The notes: a model not told the origin generated them from the sequence alone. A stretch of DNA of 64,000 bases from Carposina sasakii (GCA_014607495.2 CP053148.1:17732001-17796000); one strand, 5' to 3'. Numbered from the stretch's first letter, positions 45,900 through 57,737 are shown. Numbers and translations are program-made.

Positions 45900-46464
45900 C
45901 TGAAATAATAACGAAGTTGTTAGTTTTTTATACTCAGATCAAAACATCCATGACCTAAATTAAATATCGATATTTATATTAACGTGTGTATGGGTGAATT
46001 TCAACAACCTCGATTTTTGACTAATTACGCTGGCGAAATTTTATATCCACTTTCTATAACTTTTTTGTATTCGAAGTAATAGCTAAAAATATATAATATT
46101 CAGTCATATGGTACACATTTTTAAAAACGTATTATTTCTTGAGATATCTGCATTTAAAAATTTCAATCGCCACCGATATTATTATCAAACCACCGAAATT
46201 GTTAATCTCTCCACTGAAATTTATTGCGGAATTATAAATACAGGAGAACATCATACGAATTACCTATTTATTTATTTTATAAGAACTTGAAAACTTTAGA
46301 TTTTTCGTTTATTAGTTGGTAATAATGTTTATCATCATGATTATAGCTTAGAAACTATGATAACAAATTTAAGGAAGACGTTAACAGTTAGGGAAATATT
46401 TTATTACATACTTTAAAATGCTTCCTAGTGACTTTTTTCTTAGCATAAAACGTAGTGGCCATGG

Positions 46465-46489
46465 TATCTATCTATCTATCTATCTATCT
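46465..46489. repeat. (TATC)n microsatellite
   Basis: Six consecutive tetranucleotide units in the presumed ETS upstream or intronic sequence. Confidence 0.9.
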
Positions 46490-48145
46490 CCTTTAAGATC
46501 TCGCAGTTCTGACTACACCATTTCAGGAACCTAGCCGTATTTATTTATATCTACGTAAAAATCTTCGAAAACCAGAAATAAGGATCATTTCTTTTCACAT
46601 TTGAAAGTGCACCTCGTTATCTACCTTTGTATATAAGGAACACCCCATCCGGAAATTCACGTTGTCGGAGATATGACATTTTATGATTTTTTTTTAAATC
46701 TCCTTTTAGAGGAGTATAAATGGCATATATTATACTTATATATTATACATATCACATTTTATACTTAGACCTCCCAAAAATCTATCAACTACTCAAAAAG
46801 GTGTAACTTATTATGAGAAAGCTTACCAGCAGCTGACCAATATAGGTTTCGAAAAATACATTCCGTGGCGCTACAGCCTATAGCAGTGTTATATTGAGGC
46901 AAGTAGAATGTAGAACTCTTCTGTTATCATCAGGCGTACTTGTTCAAGCTACTCGGGTTTATCGCAAAGTTACTCGGGTTTATTCGTAACTGTTCATTTA
47001 TAGTAGCAATTTAGGGTGATTTCCTTGAGGTTGAACTGAAGGCCAAGTCATAATCAATATCACAAAACGTGGGATTGAAGTAGATAATAATTATGTGCAT
47101 GAGTACACCTACTAGGCCAGTAGAACATTCAATATATAGATATTTTTTTGAGAACAGTCAGGACTCAGAAAAATAACATTCTTATTGGTCAGCTATTAAT
47201 ATTGAGAGATGAATCTTAAGTGCCTGGAAGAACTTAGTTCATTTAGGAACGGTTCCCTTCCTATGATCTTATAACGTCTACTTGTCGATATATGTACTTA
47301 TGCTGTCTATCGATTGACCTACAGTGCTCAGACTGCATCAGGAACACCATTAGGTATACTAATCGCCTACCAAGAAGGAACTGGACAGTAAAATTGCCGG
47401 CCATGTTAGTCGTTTAGACACCGAAAGATATACGAACAGTGCAACTGGCTGGGTGCTACAGAGCGGCTGCCTGGGGTAGGAGTAAGACGAGATGGTATGA
47501 CCTCGATTCGAGTTGAACTGCATCATGAAAAGGCCTTTGGATAGCAGTAAGATTCCTATGCTATAATATATATATTATAATGTCAGTTCATCACCTGACT
47601 ACAAACTTAGGTTACTTGTTAAAAAAGGTTGTCGCGCCATAGGATAGCACTTTTAAAATTCTTATTAGTCAGCTGTTGGTAAGCTTTTTCATAATTATAC
47701 CTTTTGAATTTAGTTTAATTAAGTGTGCGAATTACGTGTCATTATTTTGAATGAATAGGAAAGAATCAGGAAAAAAAATTATAAACTTTTGGTAATTGTA
47801 CTTTGACAATGCCAAGTTGATGTCTGTTGTTTTGTCTCCAATGATTATTTATTTATCTAGTTGAATTACTGAAATATACACGTATTTTAGTTTTTTATGC
47901 ATTTCCATTTAATAATAAGGTGATTTTAAAAACATTACAAAATGGGGCATAACCCTGAAGCTGTAATTGTTTTAATGGGTCTTCCTACCCATGAAGGTAG
48001 AAAATGGGCTGTACTTTTACATCTCAATAGAAATAATACCCGTTTTCCAGTCATCCTGTATACAAAAAGACAAAATGTCAATAACGGTGACATTATTAAA
48101 TTACGGTGGCCCTCTTTTTTAGTTGCGACACGTACTTAGAATTAA
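46490..48145. other. Unassigned sequence between the duplicated blocks
   Basis: No repeat ends or exons recognised. A 65-codon frame at 47942-48139 (MGHNPEAVIVLMGLP...) has a fair composition but no supporting context. Confidence 0.35.
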
Positions 48146-48432
48146 GCTAAGCACTTAGTTTAACACTTACCCGGTTGTCGTAGATGCGTGTGCGCATCCA
48201 ATGTCGACTTCGACATGGCTGACATTATGATGAAATAGTGTAATGTTCAAAATGCCAGCGTTATTGACTTTTTCTGCGGGACATTTTTAAAAAGCTGTTA
48301 CAGGTACTACGGGTTAAGTTAAATTACTGCTCATGGTGTAAATAATAGTGTCATTTAATGTATTTTTTTATACTCAGATCAAAACATCCATGACCTAAAT
48401 TAAATATCGATATTTATATTAACGTGTGTATG
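48146..48432 (-). pseudogene. Partial duplicate of the 72-nt ETS exon
   Basis: Minus strand keeps the last 54 nt of the exon (TGTCAGCC... to CAACCGG) and the donor GTAAGTGTT exactly, but lacks the original acceptor and first 18 nt. An in-frame ATG at 48225-48223 gives MSAMSKSTLDAHTHLRQP. Alternatively, AATGTCAG could act as an acceptor for a 48-nt phase-1 exon. It could be a dead copy, an alternative start exon, or an assembly artefact of two haplotypes. Confidence 0.55.
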
Positions 48433-48755
48433 CAGCTTTCGAAATCATGAACTATAGACCACATAATGGAACTTTTTGGAATGAGATAGCGACACGTTTT
48501 TGTAATTGATGACAGTGTGGTGTGGAGAAAAGTAGACTTTTGTCGAACGGTGCCGGTTAATTATGATTAAAGAACTTAATTAATAAATAAATTAATGTAG
48601 TTAATATCACAATAGACATAGTTATATTATTAAAACTATGAGTTTAAAATAATATAATATAAATAAAAAAATACTTTGAAAATGATTCGATTGATACTAG
48701 TTTAGGTTTCGCATGTAAGTTTGGCATCAAAACACTGGGCAACAAACCAACATAT

Positions 48756-49212
48756 TTATTGAACTCCACAGTATCCTCGACTACCATATTTAGCACCAAA
48801 TTGTTTTACAATTAACATGGCCACTTCATCAAGCGCTCGGGGCGAAAATCTGCGAGATTGGCCGACCATAGGGTGGCAAGCGAACATGGGCCGTAATGAA
48901 AAAAAATCTACGTCTATTTCTCCTCCGATATTGAAATTCTTTGATGCTACAATCCGATTTTCCGCGTAGTTAGAGGTAGTGCAGCATAGTGGAAGGGCTT
49001 TTGATGGTTCGGGTACATTTTTGATTTTATATGTCACGGTCTTTGATTCGTTTTGAGGGTGATATTTACACTGCGATCTGTGTTTTGGTTTTTGGAGTGG
49101 AATAGTTTTGGTGGATTGTATAGGAACGTGTCTTTTGAGGGAATTTTTTTCTTCATGTTTCTTACGTTTGGTAAAGTATATGATTTTATATATGATATAT
49201 GTATGATTATGT
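48756..49212 (-). CDS. Unidentified minus-strand ORF ending in a poly(A) signal
   Basis: A frame of about 150 codons is open from about 49212 and ends CAA-TAA inside CAATAAATA, so the stop overlaps AATAAA. Its last 90 residues look protein-like: 'NVPEPSKALPLCCTTSNYAE', 'FSLRPMFACHPMVGQSRRFS', 'RALDEVAMLIVKQFGAKYGS'. It has no early ATG, but an overlapping frame starts at an ATG (49156) with 'MKKKIPSKDTFLYNPPKLFH' and stops at 49034. Joining them needs a frame change near 49040. It may be a nested gene with a short intron or sequencing error, or a decayed copy. I do not recognise the family. Confidence 0.4.
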
Positions 49213-50530
49213 TATGTTAGTATGCATGTCTTACGCTTGATAAACCTGCTGTTGAGGAATAGATACATACATATATATAGTCACGCCAATTATCCTCCAA
49301 AGAGATTGGCCAGAGGTGTGCAAATTACATACCCACTTTTCACCAGTTAGCCTATTAAGTAACGCATGGTAATGTGGGCTACCGCCGCTTTTTGGGCACA
49401 ATTACAACAATGTAGTGACTGGTTACGAATCCAATAGAAAATTCGTACCATTTTAAATAGGTATTATAAGCTATTTAAAGAACACAGACAACGAATGGCG
49501 AGGTGAAAGGTGAATTTAAATTCACCTCCATTTCATATCTGGCAGCGGTTTCATTTTGAGGTGCGAACGTAGAAAGTAGCATTAAAAAGAAATGACAATC
49601 GACAAATGAGTGTTAATGCTCGTAAATGATTGAATTTGAACGTCCGCCAAAACATATTATGTTGGGGTAATCTTAAACAAATAACTCAATCCAGAATCCA
49701 TCCAGTAAATTCTGATAAAAAAAAGACTGTAGCACGAAACAACTATACAATAGTGAAATATTTCCCAAAAAAGGGTCCCTATTCTGGTGACGGACGGCGA
49801 CATTGTTTGCGGTATCGCTCTCGCCTCACTATCGCATCCATCTTGTAATACGATATGCTTGCCAGCCACGCGTAAAAGCACTATCTGACGCATGGAAGAT
49901 GTGTAGGCATAACTGTACGTATAGGAGAATGCTATTCGTAGTTTATTTCGTATGTTTTTAAATCTGCTTTTATATGTTGTCTGTTCAGAAATCTGTTTTT
50001 AGGCTATCTTGCTACTGGAATAACTTTCTTGTTGGCTCTAACATAATTGATAGTAATTGAATGGCTGGAGAAAATCGTAAAAATATGAATTAAAAAATAA
50101 AAGAAGATTTTTTCTCCGAAAGATTTTTTTTTCCCTGGTGGGTACTTGTATGTGAAAAACAGGAAAAATTGCTCTTGTTTAAAATCAAGTTTAATAATAT
50201 ATCAAGACTTATTTTATCTAAAAATAAATGACTACTCCTTCACTGTGTATGCAGTTAAGCTGTGGAATGAACTCCCGCACAGTATTCGAGATTGTCGTAC
50301 AATTGGAAGTTTTAAGAAAAAATTAAAGGATCACCACCTCTCGCTTCCTTGATAGGTCTGCAGTCATTGCATTATAATTTCTTCTCTTTTTTGTCATCTG
50401 TCCCACTATGTATTATGTAAGTATGTCCTTTTTATTATTTATTTTATATTAAGTAATTAGTATTTATTGTTATTGTAAGTTTTTGGTATGTATGTTTATT
50501 TTATGATTGTGTAGACATACAATCCGCCTA

Positions 50531-50997
50531 TCCCAACTAATATTATAAATGCGAAAGTAACTCTGTCTGTCTGTCTGTCTGTCTGTTACGCTTTCCCGCT
50601 TAAACCTCGCAACCGATTTTGATGAAATTTGGTACAGACAATCTTTAGACCCTGAGACAGAACATAGGCTACTTTTTATTTCGAAAAAAAGGGATGAAGG
50701 GGTTGAAATAGAGGTTGAAAGTTTGTATGGGATTTCTTAATTTTAAAAGATAAAACCATGAAACTTTATATTTAAGCACTTGATAAGAAATCATTAAACA
50801 TTTGTTCTAGCATTTTTGAAATTTCGACCAGCTAAGGGGTGAAATAAGGGTTGAAAGTTAGTATAGTTCGTCAAATATCACGTATAAGAAACAAAAAATC
50901 GTTTGTTCTAGCATTTTGAAATTTTTACCAGTTTGGGGGTGAAATAAATTTTGTTTTTTCTGTAGTCCACGCGGACGGAGTCGCGGGCGTCCACTAG
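50531..50997 (+). mobile_element. Complete Helitron-type non-autonomous element (467 bp)
   Basis: Begins TCCCAACTAATATTATAAAT after A (50530), then (CTGT)n at 50563-50585. Ends with a short stem GGACG...CGTCC, then ACTAG at 50993-50997, followed by T. Insertion between A and T, 5' TC and 3' CTAG are the Helitron signature. No Rep/helicase. It is a template for interpreting the other copies in the window. Confidence 0.9.
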
Positions 50998-51022
50998 TAT
51001 ATATATATATATATTCGCCTAT

Positions 51023-51285
51023 ACAGGGTGTAACAAAAAGGGCATGTTAAGCGAAAAGCTATGTAAATAGCCCACTATAGAGAACCTATCCACAAAATTT
51101 GAGATCCGAAATCACATGTTTATTTTTCCCGATAGTATGGAGAATTTTTAAAGATCTCAGGAATTTTCATACAATCTTGAAAAATAAAAATGTGATTTCG
51201 AGTCTCAAATTTTGGAAATAGGTTCTCTATAGTGGGCTATTTACACAGCTTTTCGCTTAACATACCCTTTCTGTTACACCCTGTA
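51023..51285. mobile_element. Foldback MITE, best-preserved copy
   Basis: ACAGGGTGTAACA...GGGCATGTTAAGCGAAAAGC and inverse ...GCTTTTCGCTTAACATACCC...TGTTACACCCTGT. Arms of about 115 bp, flanked by TA. Inserted within a LINE 3' UTR. Confidence 0.92.
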
Positions 51286-51429
51286 TATATTTTCTCTCTA
51301 TCCTAACTGGTTTGCTGGAAGAAATCTCTTTAAGAGATAAGCTCGCCTTTGTACATTATCTATGTTATATAATTACCTGCTATATATTTTCTGTGTACAA
51401 TAAAGAATAAAAGGAAAAAAGATTTTTAT

Positions 51430-52470
51430 AAAGACACCATTTTCCTATGACAATAAGATTGAGTACATAGTTATTATCACGAAGCCTTTAGTTGTAAAGA
51501 TACTGATGCATTCTCCTTCATAGCATTCATATAATTGTAGAACCACCTACAAAAAAAATCTATACCAACCAGTCTAATACCCTTAAAATAACCCAAAAAA
51601 TCAGCGCAAATAGTTTAAGCAAACACCGCAAGCGACCCTCAAATAGCAGGGTGCCGGAATTAAAATTAATTTAGGCAGGCGTGTCAAAACCACAGATTAG
51701 ATGGCACATCAAAGGTTTCTATTGTCGAAGGCGCGGCGAACAGCGTTTTGGTTTGAAAATAAGCACCTCGGGGCCTAATTTTGACGCTTGTGCGAATTGA
51801 TGCCGCGCTTTTGGTGTTAGTGCGTACTTTTTTGCGTTTGGTAAAGTTTTTTAGCGGTTGAGTAATGCTTATGACTATTTCAAATACTAGAGATTTTTTT
51901 TAAATTCTCTTTTCTTATTTACAATCTGTCCCTGCTTGGGATTTAAGTAAATGTTTTGTGGTTATTGGCAGAAACTGTAGAGTATGCCCCTAATGATGCA
52001 CCTCTATAATAGACTCCTTTTCAGGTAGTTAGGTCAGCAGGGGTTTTCCGGCCAGGGGTCTCTGTTTTGTAGGTTTTGTCATCAGCTCGTGAGTAAGCAT
52101 ATTTGGATGCTTTGACAGTCGCTCCTTGCATTTCTTGCTGCATTGTGTTATCACATCCTTCACCATAGGTAGAGATAGTGCGTAGATTATTTATGTGTTA
52201 TCACGAAACAATGTGGGGCCGCCGCGGGTTCGCCACCAGGAGGCTCTTTTGTATAAATCAGTTTTTTACTGAATTTTGTATATCTGGAAGAAAAAAGGAA
52301 AGTATGTTCATACAGCTATTATTTTTAGTAAAATTATTACTGAATTTTTGTAATCTGGGATTAGGAAAAAATATTACTTACGTTTTTCTCTAAATGATTC
52401 TTTAGGAAACATATAATAGTCAGGGTGAGCGCAAAAACGTACGTAGGTTCCCTGGCTCTATGAATATAGT
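51430..52470. other. Unassigned sequence
   Basis: Segment 51640-51840 is GC-richer but has no splice-bounded frame. Segment 52020-52170 resembles dispersed repeat text but its family is not identified. Confidence 0.35.
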
Positions 52471-52474
52471 TTCT

Positions 52475-52700
52475 CTTGCCTTTCCTTCGCCCGCGCCGCG
52501 TGGTGCCGGCAGAGTAGAATTCGTACAACGGCGGGTTGGTGACCGCAGTGTGGTTTTCGGACTATGTTGTCAGTACGGGAGGCGCTGCTGCCCACCTCCC
52601 GGAAACTCTAATCGCCTCGTACGATACCTCACGAGCAGGCAGGGGTGGTACAAACTACTCTGCCGGCACCACGTGGTATGCAGCTCTTTATGTGTACATC
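52475..52700. repeat. Dispersed repeat family C, copy 2
   Basis: CGCGTGGTGCCGGCAGAGTAG, AGTACGGGAGGCGCTGCTGC, AATCGCCTCGTACGATACC, CTCTGCCGGCACCACGTGG. The two GGTGCCGGCA-type ends are inverse to each other, and the whole copy is inverted at 62985-63175. Confidence 0.72.
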
Positions 52701-53014
52701 GTGACAATCGAGTAAGAAACTCAAGGGGGTTCTCTTACCGCCAATTTCTATCTATATACTGATCTTGAGAGATTTTTTGCATATTTCAGATTTAATCTTC
52801 AATTGTTCTCATACGAAATTTCAAATTGGGAATAAAACAATCCGAGATTCTGTTTAATCTCTCGTATTGAAATTGGCCGTTAGGCGATCAGCTAGCATAG
52901 TGTCATTGGTTTTTTATTTATTTATTAAGGCAACACAACAGACACAAAGTAAAAATATTTAACATCTCAGAACAGTACAGTTTTTGCCCTAACTTAGTGT
53001 CCTAGGCGTGTATG

Positions 53015-54043
53015 TGTCGTGGCCATATCGTAGAATTGATCATTTCATGAAATGGTCGAGCATTTCATGAAATGGTCGCATTTCATGAAAAGTTCAACTG
53101 TCTATTGGCCACATCATGATATGGTTTGGGCAGATCAATGATTAAAAATCGTTTCTCGATATGGGCAACTAAACGCGCGACTACTTCATGAAGTATTCAA
53201 GATTATTTTGATCATATCGTAAAATAGTTACATACGAAAGCGCTTTGTTTATGCGTGAAGATGGCGGCCGCGGACGATAATGTTGTTTCTCGCAAAGAAA
53301 AAATTAATAATTCGTTGTTAAGTGAAGAAGAAAGTGATGACAAAAGATTATACGACGAAAAGGTTCTGGAGTACTATGCAAGTCACGCAATAACTGAGCA
53401 AAATGTAAAAAAACCTTGGACTTCGGTTCGGATTTTACAGGTTAGTAGTTTACTGTTAAATTACTTCATTATTCATTTATTTTATTAAATTACTCTATCC
53501 TAGCTATCGTATATTGTATTTCCATTTAATTGATATTATTCTAAGTTTGTTAATTATGACATTATAAAGATTGTTTTGTTTTCCTTTTTAGGTTATAAAA
53601 CAAATTAAAGAGAGTAGGGTGACTATGCAGAAGAAGTTCACGGATAGTGTGTTATATTGTATAATGTATATTAGACTTAATGGTAGTTTATAATAATATT
53701 GTTAAACAAAAACCTTTTTAGGTTAGGTTATTTATTAAGGCAACACAACAGATGCGAATCGCTTTTGTAAAGTCTTTTATGTTTTTAAATATTATATTGT
53801 GAAAATATCACATAAATAATAGCAAAAAAAATCATACCATCATACCTTATGGTATACTTATATATGGTGTACAGCTCTTACCACACGGATTTTATGGATA
53901 CCCTGTTAATACGATTTTTGCCGTGAAATGTAGACGATTTAACGATCTGGTCAAATTGAATTGGCCACTTCATGAAATGCGACCACTTCATGAAATGCTC
54001 GACCATTTCATGAAATGATCAATTTAACAATATGGCCACGACA
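53015..54043. mobile_element. 1,029-bp TIR element with palindrome arrays, possibly Ginger-type
   Basis: Termini TGTCGTGGCCATAT are inverted at both ends, with about 75 bp of inverted similarity. Each end carries three copies of a CATTTCATGAAATG-type palindrome separated by GGTCG(AG)C. The flanks show TATG at 53011-53014 and 54044-54047, a 4-bp duplication. TGT...ACA ends with a 4-bp duplication fit Ginger-type DNA transposons (recalled criterion), but no integrase is present, so this is tentative. A small two-exon ORF lies inside. Confidence 0.85.
53261..53693 (+). CDS. Small two-exon ORF inside the TIR element (93 codons)
   Basis: ATG at 53261 (context GAAGATGG) opens an exon MAAADDNVVSRKEKINNSLL through 'EEESDDKRLYDEKVLEYYAS' to 'TSVRILQ' at 53440, followed by a donor GTTAGTAG. 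An acceptor TTTTTAG at about 53591 leads to VIKQIKESRVTMQKKFTDSV and a stop at 53691-53693 in the same phase. The product would be acidic, then helical and basic. No known domain. It may be the N-terminal remainder of a deleted transposase gene or an accessory protein. The splice sites are reasonable but unproved. Confidence 0.5.
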
Positions 54044-54999
54044 TATGCACAATTAATTAAGCTTAATCGAAACAGTAACATTATAAAAATTATACTAATA
54101 TATTACCTGCTACCACTGATATATACTTACATACTATGTGTAACCACAATCAAACACAAGACTGAGTGGAAAATACAGTTACGTTCATGTACATGACGTA
54201 GTGCTGAGGATGATGCTGTGGATATGTTTTTTGTACTGGTTCACATTGCAATTAAAAATATCAAGTTCGTCGTTATAAGCAATCTCATTATACTTCCGAC
54301 ACGTTCTAGCTAGAGGGTTCCAGGACGAGATATTATTCTTGTAAATAGGTTAGCACAAAAGTAGGAAGGCGGCGTCGAGGATTAGTATTTAGTATTCATT
54401 TGTAATTGAGAAAGCAATGTGGGGGATTCTATCTTTGCGTGAAGCAGTTTAAATAATGTAATTTTGATCTTGTCGGTGGTGTCGGGTACTAAGGACAGAG
54501 ATACTGAAGGTATTAAGTTTTTCATGGTAAGAAATTCTATTCCGTCCCGGTTTGAGTCTATAATAAAGGAGTCGGAGAAATTTTTTTGGACACCTTCAAT
54601 GTGATCGGTTATGGTTTGCATAATAAGGAGTCCAAATAACAGACCCATACTCTAAATTACTTCTCACAAGAGAATTATAGAGAAGAATAAGGCTCTTGGA
54701 ATTCTTAAATTCTTTAGTGATTCTGCCAAGGAAACCCAAATTTTTCATAGATTTATTTACCATCTGATCATAGTGTCATCTGAATGTTAATTTGTCATCG
54801 AAAAAGATTCCAAGGTCTTTAACAACACTCTTACGGCTAAGTACTTGTCCCTCAAGTTGGTACTGGAAGTTGATTTTGTTGTGTTTGTTGGTGAAAGATA
54901 TAATACAACATTTTTCATTATTCAAGAACATAACAGTAGGATCTCCATATTGATTTTGCAGCTCTAGGTACCACGTTTTGGGAACATTACAAGTAACTT

Positions 55000-55248
55000 G
55001 TAAGACTGAAGTGGCAGTGGGCAGGCCACATCTGTCGTAGAACCGATGGACGGAGTAAGCGGGTTCTCGAATGGAGACCGCGCCTCGGCAAGCATAGCGT
55101 TGGGCGCCCTCCGGACAGATGGACCGATGATTTAAAGAGGATGGCTGGTAGCACTGGATGGCAAAAACGGGAGATCGAGCTGTGTGGTGTACACCGGGGG
55201 AGGCCTACGTCTAGCAGTGGACTGCAATAGGCTGACGACGACGACGTC
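55000..55248 (+). pseudogene. RTE-type LINE ORF C-terminus and 3' end
   Basis: Plus strand frame: 'LKWQWAGHICRRTDGR', 'RVLEWRPRLGKRSVGRPPDR', 'WTDDLKRMAGSTGWQ', then GGAGGCCTACGTCTAGCAG and a GACGACGACG tail. WAGH..R and RVGRPP..RW motifs characterise RTE-type ORF ends. It defines the family for the shorter 3' fragments elsewhere. Confidence 0.85.
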
Positions 55249-55249
55249 A

Positions 55250-55830
55250 TGTAATCTGCATATCACCATAGGTATTGAACACAGACGACACTTATGTATT
55301 TGCAAAAGAGAGCCCCCTATCTCATATTTTCTTTTACATAAACCTGAAATATCCCCCATAAAAATTCAATCTCAAAATCTCTCATTAAGATAAAACATAA
55401 ACCCCGCTATCCAAAATGTTTTAAATATGAAAATATCTATGAAAAGTCACCCTCGTTCACTTGGGCGCGTGAAAACATTCAGATTTTCATTTTAAATCAC
55501 TTCCCTCTCTTTCACCCGCACTGTCTAGTTGTATATCCGTCTCGTTTCCACTGGAACGGATGCGGAACAATAGGGTGCTTGGATTCCCTTCGCGCCTGAA
55601 GGGATTTCCTGTCTCGCTCGCTCTTATGCTAAGTTGCGAGCGTGGAAGGAGCGCGGATAAGCTCGAAAGGTGCTTGAGGCTAATTTCGTCAGCTCATTTT
55701 CGCCGGCTGCAAACTCTGGATTGGTTGGAGTTTAAATTTTATGCCATGTTTTGTGAAAACTGGTTTTTTTCCTTTTTTTGCCTGACTGCGCCAGAAAGAG
55801 GGTTATGTTTTTCGAGTGGATGTATATATG
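55250..55830. other. Unassigned sequence upstream of MITE G3
   Basis: Positions 55550-55740 are GC-richer than their surroundings but show no splice-bounded or long conserved-looking frame. Confidence 0.35.
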
Positions 55831-55833
55831 TAT

Positions 55834-56221
55834 ACAGGGTGTTTTTTTGTGGCCACCATTAACGAAGGGTACATACTCTATACATCAAATAAAGTAACTT
55901 TATGCCAAAAAAAAATGCTGGGAAAAAATATAATTTTTTGATTTTTTTTTTAAATTACTTGATCGGTCGAAATTTATAGTGTCTAGTGTTTATGTTAGTT
56001 TTTTTTTTTATAGACAGATATTAATTATTTCTCGTGAAAAAATCTTGCTACGCGCGTCTATGTGCATTTATGCAGAAAAACCGAGTCTATTTATTCAACT
56101 TTGGACCCTTATATCTTGGGAACCAGACACTTCCCAGGTATGCTCCCATGGAGAAAAATGATCGAGTTGATGACGAGATTCCGTAGTTTTCGGGAACATT
56201 GACGACCAAAAATCACTTTGT
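55834..56221 (+). mobile_element. MITE family G, copy 3
   Basis: ACAGGGTGTTTTTTTGTGG to CCAAAAATCACTTTGT; the best-preserved left terminus of the family. Confidence 0.82.
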
Positions 56222-56480
56222 ATATCTCCCTCTAGAGCCTAATAAACGGGTTTTTAGATTAGGTCATTAGATTCGTCTGAGGATTCGTCTTAGTCGTGAG
56301 AGTGGCACTAGTCCAAAAATTTTACGCATTCGGTGTTTTTTTTTTTTTAATAAATGGGATAATTCTAACTTTGACTACGTCCGATTCGTTGTACTCATAG
56401 AAGTGCATCGTAGTATTCGTAGCATTTTCGTAGCAAGTCGTAGCTGCTACGAACTTTTTTGGTGAATTTATTATTTAGAA

Positions 56481-56700
56481 CTAGCAGCCGCCCACGGCTT
56501 CGCCCGTGTGAGAGTGCATTACTCCCGTGCGAAGCCGGAGCGGGTCCCTAGTTATATATTATAAACCTTCCTCGTGAATCACTCTATCTATTAAAAAAAA
56601 CCGCATCAAAATCCGTTACTTAGTTTGTAAGATCTAAGCATACATAGGGACGGACAGACAGCGGCAAGCGACTTTGTTTTATAATATGTACTGATGACAT
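56481..56700. mobile_element. Helitron-like copy with two opposed CTAG tips
   Basis: A minus-strand tip (CTAGCAGCCGCCCACGGCTT at 56481) and a plus-strand tip (GAAGCCGGAGCGGGTCC-CTAG at 56548-56551) face outward 67 bp apart. Downstream to about 56700 is a body with AACCGCATCAAAATCCGTTA and GGGACGGACAGACAGCGGCA typical of a common lepidopteran repeat. Confidence 0.5.
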
Positions 56701-57016
56701 ATTTCCCATTGGATTCGTTACCGTTCGCTAGATTGTTGTATTTGTGCCCGAAAAGCGGCGGTAGGCTCACCCCCTTACTACGTGGGACTTAGCAGGTTAC
56801 TGGTGAAAAGTGGTTATGTAATTTGAATATTTATGCCCAATAATATAAGTGAAGAAAATAATAGTAGGTACAGACATTTCTTAAATACTGAAAAAAAAAC
56901 AAAAGTTTTTTACTGGAAGAAATGTCTGCTAGGGATAATTACACATTTGTACATTATCAATACAAGCTGTTTTTTTTTCTTAAAAAATATTAATAAGAAA
57001 ATGATTTTTTTTTTCG

Positions 57017-57085
57017 TCCCGAGTGAGATTTGAACTTACGACCTCTTGCATTCCGTGCATCACTCTCACCAACGAGTTATCGTTT
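57017..57085 (-). mobile_element. tRNA-like SINE remnant
   Basis: Minus strand AACTCGTTGGTGAGAGTGAT (box A side) and GAGGTCGTAAGTTCAAATCT (box B) with a CTCACTCGGGACG end. It has tRNA-like arms but a poor acceptor stem and is A-rich at its flanks; probably a SINE. Confidence 0.5.
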
Positions 57086-57737
57086 TTTTTTCTGTATAAA
57101 ATATTTCCTATAGTAAAAGAGTATTAAAACTTCTGATATCTATTTTATAGCCATTATTTAAATATTAGTTATGGTTTTAAAGTCATCAAAAAATAACCTT
57201 ATTCATTATCGCCTCATAAACCTAACATAATGGTCGTTTAATAGGAACTGCAAAGTTATTTAAAAATTCATTTTGTTCAATCGAGAAGGGCGTCGAGTGG
57301 GGTTCGATAATAGGGAGCTATTAATGTGTAGATCGAGATAATTACGATTTCGTAATATGTAGTATTATTGTATTGATTATGTACCTACTATGACTGTACT
57401 TAAATTGTACTACTTAATATTTGAAATAAAAAATATTCATGTAACTATGTAATTATATTAGTTTTATATTGCCAGCATAATTTTATAACATTATAATTAA
57501 TGCCGTAACCGGCGAAAAAGTGAGAAAACATTTGTGAATGTCCACTTAAAAATTTTAAGTGCTAGAAAGTTTATACCGAAATGATTTTCAGCCATTAAGT
57601 CTATTGCTGAACATGGGCCTCCACGTAAACTAAAGCGTATTTAAGGGGAATCTCTAGTTTTCTGCCCACCTGGAAATTGGTATATACTTACACGTGTACT
57701 ATTGAAAAATTGAGAACATCTATATACGAGTACATAT

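Larger units (their letters stand above)
50100..51420 (+). mobile_element. Jockey/CR1-type LINE 3' end, split by later insertions
   Basis: The open frame at 50146-50352 ends 'AVKLWNELPHSIRDCRTIGS-FKKKLKDHHLSLP', the same motif as 6530-7023. The 3' UTR runs to about 50530, is interrupted by a Helitron (50531-50997), a TA run and a foldback MITE (51023-51285), and resumes at about 51290 with TGGAAGAAATCTCTTTAAGAG..GATAAGCTCGCC and AATAAAG at about 51405. Confidence 0.82.
52905..54985 (-). pseudogene. Jockey-type LINE 3' part, interrupted by a TIR element
   Basis: Minus strand from about 54979: 'QNQYGDPTVMFLNNEKCC', 'SVVKDLGIFFDDKLTFR' then a stop, 'NLGFLGRITKEFKNSRALFL', 'LVRSNLEYGSVIWTPYY', later 'NISSWNPLARTCRKYNEIAY' and a stop near 54170. 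The 3' UTR continues to an AATAAATAAATA tail at about 52909-52925 after a 1,029-bp insertion (53015-54043). Several frame breaks, so inactive. Confidence 0.8.
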
